Both the position numbers and the translations under genes were made by a program. From contig NZ_OY856306.1 of assembly GCF_963693435.1 (NCBI RefSeq), forward strand, positions 744,001 to 808,000: 64,000 bases of DNA, written 5' to 3'. The notes beneath the pieces were generated by a model, which was not told the origin of the DNA, did not search any database, and saw only the letters and a program-made list of their open reading frames with translations. The DNA comes from Pasteurella atlantica (lineage in GTDB: Bacteria; Pseudomonadota; Gammaproteobacteria; Enterobacterales; Pasteurellaceae). Each line of letters starts with the position of its first letter. Position 1 is the stretch's first letter. Below, piece after piece: positions 1-8,049 of the stretch.

Positions 1-1171
1 AGCGGCGACTTTTGGGGCTGATTATGTTATTCCTCGTCCATTTGATCCTCGTTTAATTACTCGTATTGCACCTGCTGTGGCGAAAGCCGCAATGGATTCA
101 GGCGTAGCAACCCGTCCTATTCAAGATTGGGAAGCTTATAAAGAGAAATTATCTCAATTTGTGTATAAAACGAATCTCTTTATGAAACCCATTTTCAATC
201 AAGCAAAAGCGAATAAAAAACGCATTATTTTAGCGGAAGGAGAAGAAAATAAAGCCTTACAAGCAACTCAAGAAATTGTATCTATGGGGCTTGCTTATCC
301 AGTGTTAGTTGGTCGCCCCGCTGTTATTGAGGAAAAAATTCAAAAACTAGGTTTACACTTAGAAGTAGGTAAAGACTTTGAGTTAATTAATAATGATCAT
401 AATCCTTATTATGAAGAATGTTGGACACATTATTATAATAAAATGAAACGTAAAGGAATTACTCAAGCTATTGCTCAGCGTGTAATGACCTCAAATACAA
501 CGGTTATTGCTGCAACATTAGTTGATTTAGGTTATGCAGACGGTTTAGTTTGTGGCTTGTTTGGTTCATACAGTAAACACTTAACTTCAATTAAAGATGT
601 TTTAGGCTTAAAAGAAGGTGTGAAAACCCCAGCAGCATTAAATAGTTTAGTGCTTTCATCAGGTAATGTATTCTTAACCGATACTTATGTTAATGCAAAT
701 CCAACCGCAGAAGAACTGGCGGAAATTACCTTAATGGCAGCAGAAGAAGTCTGTCGTTTTGGTATTCAACCAAAAGTGGCGTTGCTTTCTCACTCTAACT
801 ATGGATCATCAGATCAACTGGGGGCACCAAAAATGCGAAAAGCACTCGAGTTAGTCAATGAAGCAGATCCAAGCTTAATGATTGATGGTGAAATGCACGG
901 CGATTTAGCACTTTCTGAAGAATTGCGTAAAGATATTATGCCTGATAGCCCATTAAAAGGATCCGCAAATTTATTAGTAATGCCAAATTTAGAAGCAGCA
1001 CGTATTAGTTATAACTTATTGAGAGGAACAACTACTGCAATCACAGTGGGACCAATCTTAATGGGAATGAATAAGTCAGCACAAATTCTAAATCCAGTAT
1101 CATCAGTACGCCGTATAATTAATATGGTGGCCTATGCTGCAGTAAAAGCACATAGTGATAGTAAAGGATAA
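1..1171 (+). CDS. maeB: NADP-dependent malic enzyme, C-terminal part (5' truncated by window)
   Basis: The reading frame is open from the first codon of the window (base 2) to a TAA at 1169-1171, so the gene starts upstream. The first residues (FGADYVIPRPFDPRLI) match the end of the malic enzyme NAD(P)-binding domain. The remaining 330 or so residues form the phosphotransacetylase-like domain typical of long bacterial MaeB proteins, which regulates the enzyme but is not known to be an active Pta. The enzyme decarboxylates malate to pyruvate and makes NADPH in the cytosol. A GTG at 77 falls inside the conserved domain and is not a real start. A strong hairpin terminator follows 30 bases downstream. 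The family assignment is secure; the NADP preference is inferred from the domain layout. Confidence 0.93.
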   Translation, partial: AATFGADYVIPRPFDPRLITRIAPAVAKAAMDSGVATRPIQDWEAYKEKLSQFVYKTNLFMKPIFNQAKANKKRIILAEGEENKALQATQEIVSMGLAYPVLVGRPAVIEEKIQKLGLHLEVGKDFELINNDHNPYYEECWTHYYNKMKRKGITQAIAQRVMTSNTTVIAATLVDLGYADGLVCGLFGSYSKHLTSIKDVLGLKEGVKTPAALNSLVLSSGNVFLTDTYVNANPTAEELAEITLMAAEEVCRFGIQPKVALLSHSNYGSSDQLGAPKMRKALELVNEADPSLMIDGEMHGDLALSEELRKDIMPDSPLKGSANLLVMPNLEAARISYNLLRGTTTAITVGPILMGMNKSAQILNPVSSVRRIINMVAYAAVKAHSDSKG

Positions 1172-1202
1172 TCGCAATTTAATCTAAAATATGCTAAATT
1201 AA

Positions 1203-1238
1203 ATGCCATTCTTTCATTAAATAGAATGGCGTTTTTTT
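1203..1238 (+). terminator. Rho-independent terminator after maeB
   Basis: An 8-bp perfect stem (GCCATTCT at 1205-1212 with AGAATGGC at 1223-1230) is followed by G and seven T residues. The T-run ends directly at the ATG of crcB. Confidence 0.85.
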
Positions 1239-1604
1239 ATGATTATTCAAGCTATCTTAGTTTCTATGGGTGCAATGTTTGGAGCGTTATCTCGCTGGCA
1301 AATAGGGGTCTGGTTACAACCTGTTTTTAATCACTTCCATTTTGGTACCTTGATTGCGAATCTTTTAGGTTGTTTTCTGATTGGCATTGCATTAGGGTTA
1401 AACTTACACGATTCTCATAAACTACTTTTTATTACTGGATTTTTAGGGAGTTTTACGACATTTTCTACTTTTTCAGCCGAAATTAGCACTAAAATTTTGG
1501 AAGATAAATGGTTGCATGCCATTAATATTTTAGGGTTACATCTAGTTTTGGGTATTATCGCAACTGTATTTGGGTTATGGATCAGTAGGGCAATAAGCGG
1601 TTAG
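1239..1604 (+). CDS. crcB: CrcB/Fluc-type fluoride channel
   Basis: This 121-residue, four-helix membrane protein matches the CrcB/Fluc family, whose members form dual-topology dimeric fluoride exporters in the inner membrane. Visible family hallmarks are an N-terminal G-A-x-x-R motif (GALSRW, near residues 15-20), the G-T-L-x-x-N stretch (FGTLIANLLG), and GFLGSFTTFSTFS, which carries the conserved pore Phe/Ser/Thr residues. Length is normal. The ATG at 1239 gives the expected full N-terminus, but it has no Shine-Dalgarno sequence and abuts the T-run of the maeB terminator, so initiation and transcription here are unusual. I see no fluoride-riboswitch consensus upstream. Confidence 0.9.
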   Translation: MIIQAILVSMGAMFGALSRWQIGVWLQPVFNHFHFGTLIANLLGCFLIGIALGLNLHDSHKLLFITGFLGSFTTFSTFSAEISTKILEDKWLHAINILGLHLVLGIIATVFGLWISRAISG

Positions 1605-1677
1605 ATTTATATAAAATTTTGCAAAATTCTATAAAATTGCTTAACAATTTGATCTATATTCAGTAAATCTTTTAAGA

Positions 1678-1721
1678 AAATGCTATAATCCCAATGTTTT
1701 TATTTTTAAATTATTAAGAGG
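1678..1721 (+). promoter_or_regulatory. pgk promoter (extended -10) and RBS
   Basis: A perfect TATAAT at 1684-1689 is preceded by a TGC extended -10 element; no good -35 box lies 16-18 bases upstream. A ribosome site, AAGAGG (1716-1721), lies 8 bases before the pgk ATG. Confidence 0.65.
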
Positions 1722-1729
1722 AAATCATA

Positions 1730-2893
1730 ATGTCAGTAACTAAAATGACCGATCTAGACCTTGCTGGTAAGCGTTTATTTATTCGAGCAGATTTAAATGT
1801 ACCAGTTAAAGACGGTAAAGTAACATCTGATGCACGTATCCGTGCAACACTTCCAACCTTAAAATTAGCCTTAGAAAAAGGGGCGAAAGTGATGGTAACT
1901 TCTCACTTAGGTCGTCCAACAGAAGGCGAAGTTGAAGAAAAATTCTCTTTACAACCTGTGGTTGATTATTTAAATGACGTATTAGATGTGCCTGTTCGTT
2001 TAGAAAAAGATTATTTAAACGGCGTTGATGTGAAAGAAAACGAAATCGTTGTATTAGAAAACGTGCGTTTTAACAAAGGCGAAAAGAAAAATGATCCTGA
2101 ATTAGGTCAAAAATATGCGGCACTTTGTGATGTATTCGTAATGGACGCATTTGGTACAGCACACCGTGCACAAGGTTCTACTTATGGCGTGGCTGAATAT
2201 GCACCAGCTGCTTGTGCAGGTCCATTATTAGCCGCAGAATTAGACGCATTAGGCAAAGCATTAAAAGAGCCAGCTCGTCCAATGGTGGCAATCGTAGGTG
2301 GTTCAAAAGTTTCAACGAAATTAGAAGTGTTAAATTCACTTTCTCAAATTGCTGATCAAATCATCGTAGGTGGTGGTATCGCAAATACCTTTATTGCGGC
2401 AGCAGGTCACAACGTAGGTAAATCACTTTACGAAGAAGATTTAGTGCCAGTTGCTCAAAAATTAGCAGAAACTACAGATATTCCAGTTCCTGTTGATGTG
2501 CGTGTGGGTACAGAATTTTCTGAAACTGCACCAGCCACTGAAAAATCAGTAACAGAAGTAACAGATGAAGAATCTATCTTTGATATCGGCGATAAATCAG
2601 CAGAACAATTAGCTGAAATCATCAAAAATGCAAAAACCATTCTTTGGAATGGTCCTGTGGGTGTATTTGAATTTCCTAACTTCCGTAGAGGTACAGAAAT
2701 TATTTCAAATGCTATCGCAGAAAGTGAAGGTTTCTCTATTGCAGGTGGTGGCGATACCTTAGCGGCAATTGATTTATTTGGAATTAAAGATAAAATTTCA
2801 TATATCTCAACCGGTGGTGGGGCATTCTTAGAATTCGTTGAAGGTAAAGTATTACCAGCGGTTGAAATCTTAGAAAAACGTGCCAAAGCATAA
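1730..2893 (+). CDS. pgk: Phosphoglycerate kinase
   Basis: This 387-residue cytosolic glycolytic enzyme transfers the phosphate of 1,3-bisphosphoglycerate to ADP. It is collinear with E. coli Pgk and the same length. Substrate-binding motifs RADLNVP (residues 19-25) and SHLGRP (58-63) are in the N-domain, while GGSKVSTK and the C-terminal GGGDTLAA nucleotide-binding loop are intact. The start is supported by AAGAGG eight bases upstream. It lies 77 bases before fbaA on the same strand, a classic glycolytic pairing. Codon use is strongly biased to the host-preferred set (CGT for Arg, AAA, TTA), as expected of a highly expressed gene. Confidence 0.98.
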   Translation: MSVTKMTDLDLAGKRLFIRADLNVPVKDGKVTSDARIRATLPTLKLALEKGAKVMVTSHLGRPTEGEVEEKFSLQPVVDYLNDVLDVPVRLEKDYLNGVDVKENEIVVLENVRFNKGEKKNDPELGQKYAALCDVFVMDAFGTAHRAQGSTYGVAEYAPAACAGPLLAAELDALGKALKEPARPMVAIVGGSKVSTKLEVLNSLSQIADQIIVGGGIANTFIAAAGHNVGKSLYEEDLVPVAQKLAETTDIPVPVDVRVGTEFSETAPATEKSVTEVTDEESIFDIGDKSAEQLAEIIKNAKTILWNGPVGVFEFPNFRRGTEIISNAIAESEGFSIAGGGDTLAAIDLFGIKDKISYISTGGGAFLEFVEGKVLPAVEILEKRAKA

Positions 2894-2902
2894 TCAAATA
2901 TC

Positions 2903-2927
2903 GCCCCTATAAATGGCTTGTAGGGGC
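2903..2927. repeat. Intercistronic hairpin between pgk and fbaA
   Basis: A 7-bp perfect inverted repeat, GCCCCTA (2903-2909) and TAGGGGC (2921-2927), is not followed by a T-run on either strand. It is more likely an mRNA-stabilising or processing hairpin than a terminator. It resembles the palindromic repeat family seen near 40.0, 51.8 and 56.5 kb, but only loosely. Confidence 0.5.
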
Positions 2928-2970
2928 AAAAATATATTAAAAATTTTTAAACACAGAGGAAATATAAAAT

Positions 2971-4050
2971 ATGGCTAAATTATTAGACATCGTAAAACCT
3001 GGCGTTGTAACAGGCGATGACGTACAAAAAGTTTTTGCATTTGCAAAAGAACACAACTTTGCAATCCCAGCAGTAAACTGTGTAGGTTCTGATTCTGTAA
3101 ATGTGGTTTTAGAAACAGCGGCTCGTGTAAAATCGCCAGTAATTGTTCAGTTCTCAAACGGTGGTTCATCTTTTTACGCAGGTAAAGGAATCAAACCAAC
3201 AAGTGGTCAACGCCCAGATGTTTTAGGTGCGATTGCAGGTGCAAAACACGTTCATACCTTAGCAGAAGAATACGGTGTGCCAGTCATTTTACATACCGAT
3301 CACTGTGCGAAAAAATTACTTCCTTGGATCGACGGTTTATTAGATGCTGGCGAAAAACATTTCGCAGAAACAGGTAAACCATTATTCTCATCTCATATGA
3401 TCGATCTTTCAGAAGAGCCAATGAATGAAAATATGGCAATCTGTCGTGATTACTTAGCTCGTATGGATAAAATGGGAATGACCCTTGAAATCGAAATCGG
3501 TATCACTGGTGGAGAAGAAGACGGTGTGGATAATTCAGATGTTGATGAGTCAGAATTATATACAAAACCATCAGAAGTACTTTACGTTTACGATCAATTA
3601 AGCGAAATCAGCCCACGTTTCACTATCGCTGCGGCATTTGGTAACGTTCACGGTGTTTATAAACCAGGTAATGTGAAATTAAAACCATCTATCTTAGGCG
3701 AATCACAAAAATTCGTTTCAGCTGAACGTAATCTTCCTGAAAAATCATTAGATTTCGTATTCCACGGTGGTTCAGGTTCATCTCGTGAAGAAATTCGTGA
3801 AGCAATCAGCTACGGTGCAATCAAAATGAACATCGATACAGATACACAATGGGCATCTTGGAATGGTATCTTAGATTTCTATAAAGCAAACGAAGCTTAC
3901 CTTCAAGCACAATTAGGTAACCCAGAAGGTCCTGACGCACCAAACAAAAAATACTACGATCCACGTGTTTGGTTACGCAAAATGGAAGAATCTATGTCTA
4001 AACGCTTAGAGCAATCTTTCGAAGACTTAAACTGTGTAAACGTTCTATAA
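2971..4050 (+). CDS. fbaA: Class II fructose-bisphosphate aldolase
   Basis: This 359-residue Zn-dependent aldolase interconverts fructose-1,6-bisphosphate with dihydroxyacetone phosphate and glyceraldehyde-3-phosphate. The catalytic and metal motif HTDHC lies at residues 108-112 (Asp110 general acid, His111 Zn ligand). The GGEEDGVDNS loop, the second Zn-ligand region FGNVHGVYKPG and the FHGGSGS phosphate-binding loop are all present. Length and sequence match E. coli FbaA throughout. The start has AGAGGA about 9 bases upstream. It is probably co-transcribed with pgk and ends in a strong terminator. Confidence 0.98.
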   Translation: MAKLLDIVKPGVVTGDDVQKVFAFAKEHNFAIPAVNCVGSDSVNVVLETAARVKSPVIVQFSNGGSSFYAGKGIKPTSGQRPDVLGAIAGAKHVHTLAEEYGVPVILHTDHCAKKLLPWIDGLLDAGEKHFAETGKPLFSSHMIDLSEEPMNENMAICRDYLARMDKMGMTLEIEIGITGGEEDGVDNSDVDESELYTKPSEVLYVYDQLSEISPRFTIAAAFGNVHGVYKPGNVKLKPSILGESQKFVSAERNLPEKSLDFVFHGGSGSSREEIREAISYGAIKMNIDTDTQWASWNGILDFYKANEAYLQAQLGNPEGPDAPNKKYYDPRVWLRKMEESMSKRLEQSFEDLNCVNVL

Positions 4051-4072
4051 TTTGCAAATTTTAAGCAAAATC

Positions 4073-4104
4073 AGACCGCTTGTTTAAGCGGTCTTTGTTT
4101 ATTA
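4073..4104 (+). terminator. Terminator after fbaA, made from inverted uptake signals
   Basis: A 9-bp perfect stem, AGACCGCTT (4073-4081) and AAGCGGTCT (4086-4094), with a four-base loop is followed by a T-rich run. Both arms are uptake-signal cores (AAGCGGTC), a common Pasteurellaceae terminator design. Confidence 0.85.
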
Positions 4105-4132
4105 TTGTATAGTTTCAGAGAAAGAGGATGAA

Positions 4133-4930
4133 ATGACATCATTACTTGAAGTGAAGAGTCTCAATAAATGTTTTATTGAGTCGATAGGCTTATTTCGTAA
4201 TCAGAAAATATGTGCTGTAAATGATATTTCTTTTAGCCTTGAGCGAGGTGAAACTTTAGCCGTTGTTGGAGAGAATGGTTCAGGAAAATCGACTTTAGTA
4301 AAAATGATTGCAGGTGTGATTAAACCCACTTCTGGAGAAATACATTTTTTGGGTCGCCTGTTGACTTTTGGAGATTACAAATTTCGAGCTAAGCATATCA
4401 GAATGTTATTTCAAGATCCAAATAGTGCTTTCGATCCAAATTATAATATTGGACAAATTTTGGACTCTCCTCTTAAACTTGCCACAGACTTTGATGAAGT
4501 CACACGTAATACAAAAATTTTTGAGACGTTAGAACTTGTGGGATTACACTCAGAACATGCCTTAATGCCAATTAGTGAAGCGTCAAGCAATCAAAAACAA
4601 CGAGTCGCATTTGCTCGAGCATTAATATTAGAACCTGATATTATAGTTATTGATGATACTCTTAGTACTTTAGATTTTTCATTACGCATTCAAATAATCA
4701 ATCTAATGTTAAAACTTCAACAAAAACAAGGTATCGCCTATATTTATGTAGGACAACATCTCGGTATTGCTAAACATATTTCAGATAAACTTCTTGTTAT
4801 TCAAGAGGGTAAATCCATTGAATATGGTAATACCAAAGATATTTTACTTAATCCTCAAACCACTTTTATGTCACGCTTAATCGATAGCCATTTTGGTAAA
4901 AAGCTAACAGAAGAAGCGTGGGCAGAGTAG
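4133..4930 (+). CDS. sapF: SapF-like peptide ABC transporter ATPase (stand-alone)
   Basis: This 265-residue ABC ATPase is collinear with E. coli SapF, a subunit of the SapABCDF importer linked to antimicrobial-peptide resistance and peptide/heme uptake. Walker A GENGSGKST is at 46-54 and the Q-loop FQDP has Gln94. The signature region (about 148-156) reads SEASSNQKQ instead of LSGGQ or the SapF-type APGQ. Walker B ends in Asp174-Asp175, where most ABC ATPases have Asp-Glu, so the catalytic Glu is replaced. The H-loop (GQH) is kept. No sapABCD genes are next to it. It may still pair with SapD encoded elsewhere, with the degenerate sites forming one half of an asymmetric dimer; that is inference. 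It has its own leader after the fbaA terminator and AGAGGATGAA before the ATG. Confidence 0.85.
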   Translation: MTSLLEVKSLNKCFIESIGLFRNQKICAVNDISFSLERGETLAVVGENGSGKSTLVKMIAGVIKPTSGEIHFLGRLLTFGDYKFRAKHIRMLFQDPNSAFDPNYNIGQILDSPLKLATDFDEVTRNTKIFETLELVGLHSEHALMPISEASSNQKQRVAFARALILEPDIIVIDDTLSTLDFSLRIQIINLMLKLQQKQGIAYIYVGQHLGIAKHISDKLLVIQEGKSIEYGNTKDILLNPQTTFMSRLIDSHFGKKLTEEAWAE

Positions 4931-4943
4931 TAAGAATTAATAT

Positions 4944-5783
4944 TTAAACAACCGTTTGGATTAATGCTGAGACATCTTCTGGAAATTGTTGCTCATTAAT
5001 CATTTTGACTACATCATCGTGTGTATGACGGTTATGATCATAGAGTACAACAATACTTGTGTCTTGTGGCTGTAAGAAATGAGTTTCACCAAATTCTGTA
5101 TAGCGAGTTGCCCCAATACTAATAATGGCTTGAGTAGGGTAATCAGCTTGTTTTAATAAATTAGCGATATTATTCATTGGATCTTCATCAGGCTGATTAT
5201 TCATTCTATCGATAATCCAAGTTAATAACTGTTGATGAAAGTAGCTATAACCCACAGTTGGACTATCTACACCATATTCTGTTAATTTCCCATTACGTTG
5301 ATGAAAACAAGCAATATGATAATGGTCTAAATTCCCTCCCCGTTCAAAGCGGTCAATTTTGATCCAATTTTTACTTATTCCCTTTGAATTTATCCCCCAA
5401 TTTTTCTTTTCACAAATTTTACGTGCATTTGGACGACGAATAGAGCAGTCATTATAAGCAGCAAAATGAGAGGGTTTAATTTCTACCACTTTATTATTGC
5501 GATAAACTAACTCACAAATGAGTGCAACTTCAGGCTCAATTTGGAGATTATCCGCATCTTCTAAGTGAGGAAAACTTAATTTATCGTTTGATAACGGATA
5601 AGTAGAGAGAAATTGCTCTGATTGACTTAACTTGTTACTCGGAATATAAAAAGGAAAAATGGCTTTTGGTTGAATGGCATTTTGAGTTTTTACCTTGACG
5701 AAATCAGCCGCTTCTCCTGCTTGTTCCAAATGTCCAGCAAAATTACCCGCTACACCCAATCCAATAAATTGTTGTTTTTTCAT
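4944..5783 (-). CDS. DUF5718-like protein, function unknown
   Basis: The product is about 279 residues and begins MKKQQFIGLGVAGNFAGHLE. The Gly-rich N-terminus and the central EPEVALICELVY and IKPSHFAAYNDCSIRRPNAR segments match what I recall as the DUF5718 family. They also resemble, loosely, the acid-rich metal-binding core of fumarylacetoacetate hydrolase-fold enzymes; that link is a guess. There is no signal peptide or membrane segment, so it is probably cytosolic. I moved the start from an ATG at 5792 to the one at 5783: AGGGG lies 10 bases before the latter and only one base before the former. It converges on sapF with 13 bases between stops and no clear terminator. Confidence 0.75.
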   Translation of the reverse strand: MKKQQFIGLGVAGNFAGHLEQAGEAADFVKVKTQNAIQPKAIFPFYIPSNKLSQSEQFLSTYPLSNDKLSFPHLEDADNLQIEPEVALICELVYRNNKVVEIKPSHFAAYNDCSIRRPNARKICEKKNWGINSKGISKNWIKIDRFERGGNLDHYHIACFHQRNGKLTEYGVDSPTVGYSYFHQQLLTWIIDRMNNQPDEDPMNNIANLLKQADYPTQAIISIGATRYTEFGETHFLQPQDTSIVVLYDHNRHTHDDVVKMINEQQFPEDVSALIQTVV

Positions 5784-5860
5784 AATGACCATACCCCTGT
5801 GTATAAAATTAGATTTAATTATAAGAATAAAATAAGCAATGATAAATATAAACTTTCTTA

Positions 5861-5888
5861 TTGACTTAAATTAATGAAAAAATATAAT
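5861..5888 (+). promoter_or_regulatory. Sigma-70 promoter of the LtaS-like gene
   Basis: TTGACT (5861-5866) and a perfect TATAAT (5883-5888) are separated by 16 bases. Transcription should begin near 5895, so an in-frame ATG at 5887, inside the -10 box, cannot be the start on this transcript. The ATG at 5923 gives a leader of about 27 bases. Confidence 0.75.
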
Positions 5889-5922
5889 GCAGACACAAAT
5901 TAACTTCCATCACGAAATACTT

Positions 5923-7878
5923 ATGTCTAAAATATCAAAACATTCCATTTTCTTTCCTATTTTATTTTTTATCATCATTAATTTGGTCATTCTTTCTGTC
6001 AGCCGTGTAGGTTTATCTGTTTGGCAAATAGAGAGAGTGAATGCAGTCAATGGCTGGTTACCCTTATTATTACAAGGTCTTCGTATTGATATTTCAGCAC
6101 TCTGTTGGTTATTTGGTATTCCGACTTTATTAAGTGTTTTATTTCTTTCTTCAAACGTTGTTGGACAGGTTTGCAAGATGATATTAAGAGTATGGCTTAC
6201 TGTTGGTAGTACCTTTATCTTATTTATGGAACTGTCTACTCCTGCGTTTATTGAAACCTATGATATACGCCCTAACCGTTTGTTTATAGAATATTTACTT
6301 TATCCAAAAGAAGTGTTTACAATGTTGATTAATGGACATCTTGTTGCGGTATTATCAAGTGCCATTATTACAACTTTAGCCGCTATTCTTTATTGGAAAC
6401 TATCCGCTAAAGTGGTTAAATCGCTTTATTATCCAAATTGGAAATGGCGTCCAGTTATAGCGTTAATTGTTGCGGTAATTACCTTTGTTGGTGCACGTTC
6501 GAGTTTCGCACATCGAGGAATGAATCCCGCAATGGTTGCATTTTCAAGCGATCCGCTAGTTAATTCATTAGTGTTAAATTCGGGTTATTCTGTTTTATTT
6601 GCAGTTCAACAATTAAAAGATGAAAGTTCATCTTCTGAACAATATGGAAAAATGTCTGCAAAAGAAATGTTTGCTACTATTAAACAGAGTCAGCAGCGAC
6701 CTCTTTCAGACTACATTTCAGAAGACATTCCAACACTTTCTTATAATGAAGCAACTTATAAAGGTAAACCTAAAAATATTGTGATTATTTTAGAAGAAAG
6801 TTTAGGTGCTCAGTTTATTGGAATATTAGGTGGAAAACCACTTTCACCAGAATTTGATAAGTTAGCTCAAGAAGGTTGGTTGTTTGAAAATATGTATGCC
6901 ACAGGTACTCGCTCAGTCAGAGGAATTGAGGCGGTGATAGCAGGATTTACCCCAACACCAGCACGTTCAACCGTTAAACTCGCTAAAAGCCAGCGTAATT
7001 TTTTTACTATTGCTGAATTATTAAGTAGAAAAGGTTATGAAACGTCTTTTATTTATGGGGGAGAAAAGCATTTTGATAATATGGCAAGTTTCTTTTATGG
7101 TAATGGTTTTAAAACAATTATAGATGAAAAAGATTATACTAACCCTGAGTTTGTTGGCTCTTGGGGAGTGAGTGATGAAGATCTCTTTAAGAAAGCACAT
7201 AGCTTATTTAGTCAGTGGCATAAAGAAAGTAAACCATTTTTTAGTTTGGTCTTTTCATCCAGTAATCACGATCCCTTTGAATTTCCTGATGGAAAAATTG
7301 CTTTATATGATGAAGAAAAGCAAACACGTAATAATGCAGCAAAATATGCAGATTATGCGTTGGGGCAATTTTTCAAATTAGCAAAAAATTCAACATATTG
7401 GGAAGATACCCTCTTTTTAATCATTGCTGATCACGATTCACGTGTAGCTGGAGCATCGTTAGTGCCTATTCAACATTTTCATATTCCAGCGTTAATTTTA
7501 GGTAATGGTGTTGAGATTCAAAAAGATAAACGATTAGTGAGTCAAATTGATATTTCTCCAACTTTATTATCTTTAGCTGGAATTAGTGGTGCTTACCCGA
7601 TGCTTGGTTATGATTTAACTAAAAATATTGATCCAAATCGTGCTTTTATGCAATATAACCAAACACAGGCAATGATGAAAGGTAATGATGTCGTGATACT
7701 AGAGCCTAAAACCACTGCGAAAGGTTACACTTACAATCATCAAACTCAACATCTAGAAGAAAAAGAATTACCTCAAAGTATGAAAAAAGAAGCCCTTGCT
7801 TATGCACTAGTGGGAAGCTATTTATATAATCAGCAATTATATAAGTTACCCAAAGAGGAAAATTCCAATAAAAATTAA
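5923..7878 (+). CDS. LtaS-like (alkaline phosphatase superfamily) membrane phosphotransferase
   Basis: This 651-residue inner-membrane protein has about five N-terminal transmembrane segments (residues 9-190) and a periplasmic sulfatase-fold domain from about 280. Likely active-site residues of the LtaS / phosphoethanolamine-transferase superfamily are visible: acidic Glu291 (ILEES), nucleophile Thr329 in TGTRSVRG, His449 in NHDP, and Asp503-His504 in IADHDSR. Such enzymes move phosphoglycerol or phosphoethanolamine head groups from phospholipids onto envelope glycans. It resembles H. influenzae HI1246. The acceptor is unknown; a lipopolysaccharide or oligosaccharide decoration role is an inference. 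The ATG at 5923 is chosen because the upstream in-frame ATG lies in the promoter. Confidence 0.85.
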   Translation: MSKISKHSIFFPILFFIIINLVILSVSRVGLSVWQIERVNAVNGWLPLLLQGLRIDISALCWLFGIPTLLSVLFLSSNVVGQVCKMILRVWLTVGSTFILFMELSTPAFIETYDIRPNRLFIEYLLYPKEVFTMLINGHLVAVLSSAIITTLAAILYWKLSAKVVKSLYYPNWKWRPVIALIVAVITFVGARSSFAHRGMNPAMVAFSSDPLVNSLVLNSGYSVLFAVQQLKDESSSSEQYGKMSAKEMFATIKQSQQRPLSDYISEDIPTLSYNEATYKGKPKNIVIILEESLGAQFIGILGGKPLSPEFDKLAQEGWLFENMYATGTRSVRGIEAVIAGFTPTPARSTVKLAKSQRNFFTIAELLSRKGYETSFIYGGEKHFDNMASFFYGNGFKTIIDEKDYTNPEFVGSWGVSDEDLFKKAHSLFSQWHKESKPFFSLVFSSSNHDPFEFPDGKIALYDEEKQTRNNAAKYADYALGQFFKLAKNSTYWEDTLFLIIADHDSRVAGASLVPIQHFHIPALILGNGVEIQKDKRLVSQIDISPTLLSLAGISGAYPMLGYDLTKNIDPNRAFMQYNQTQAMMKGNDVVILEPKTTAKGYTYNHQTQHLEEKELPQSMKKEALAYALVGSYLYNQQLYKLPKEENSNKN

Positions 7879-7936
7879 TATTTATAAGCGGTCACATTTT
7901 GATAAAAATTTACCATTTTTTGAATTTATCTCCTCG

Positions 7937-7964
7937 TCTAGAAAAAATTTTATTCTATTCTAGA
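7937..7964. repeat. Inverted repeat in the apbE leader
   Basis: TCTAGAA (7937-7943) and TTCTAGA (7958-7964) are perfect inverted arms 14 bases apart, in the 171-base gap before apbE. It may be a weak terminator for the LtaS-like gene or a protein site; no T-run follows. A single uptake signal (AAGCGGTCACATTTT) begins near 7888. Confidence 0.35.
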
Positions 7965-8049
7965 AGAAAGGTAAATCACTAATAATTAATCATTCATATT
8001 GTGTATTTTATGTTAAAATTGGTAAATTAAAATTTACTAAGGATTTTCT

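Noticed and set aside
1172-1238. Fluoride riboswitch before crcB
   Set aside because: No fluoride-aptamer consensus; the only structure is the maeB terminator hairpin.
2455-2886. Leftward 143-residue frame inside pgk
   Set aside because: It is a shadow of a highly biased host gene, with no homologue or ribosome site.
2903-2927. Terminator between pgk and fbaA
   Set aside because: The hairpin has no T-run on either strand, so it is listed as an intercistronic hairpin instead.
5887-5922. Longer N-terminus for the LtaS-like protein (ATG at 5887)
   Set aside because: That ATG lies inside a perfect -10 box, upstream of the predicted transcript start.
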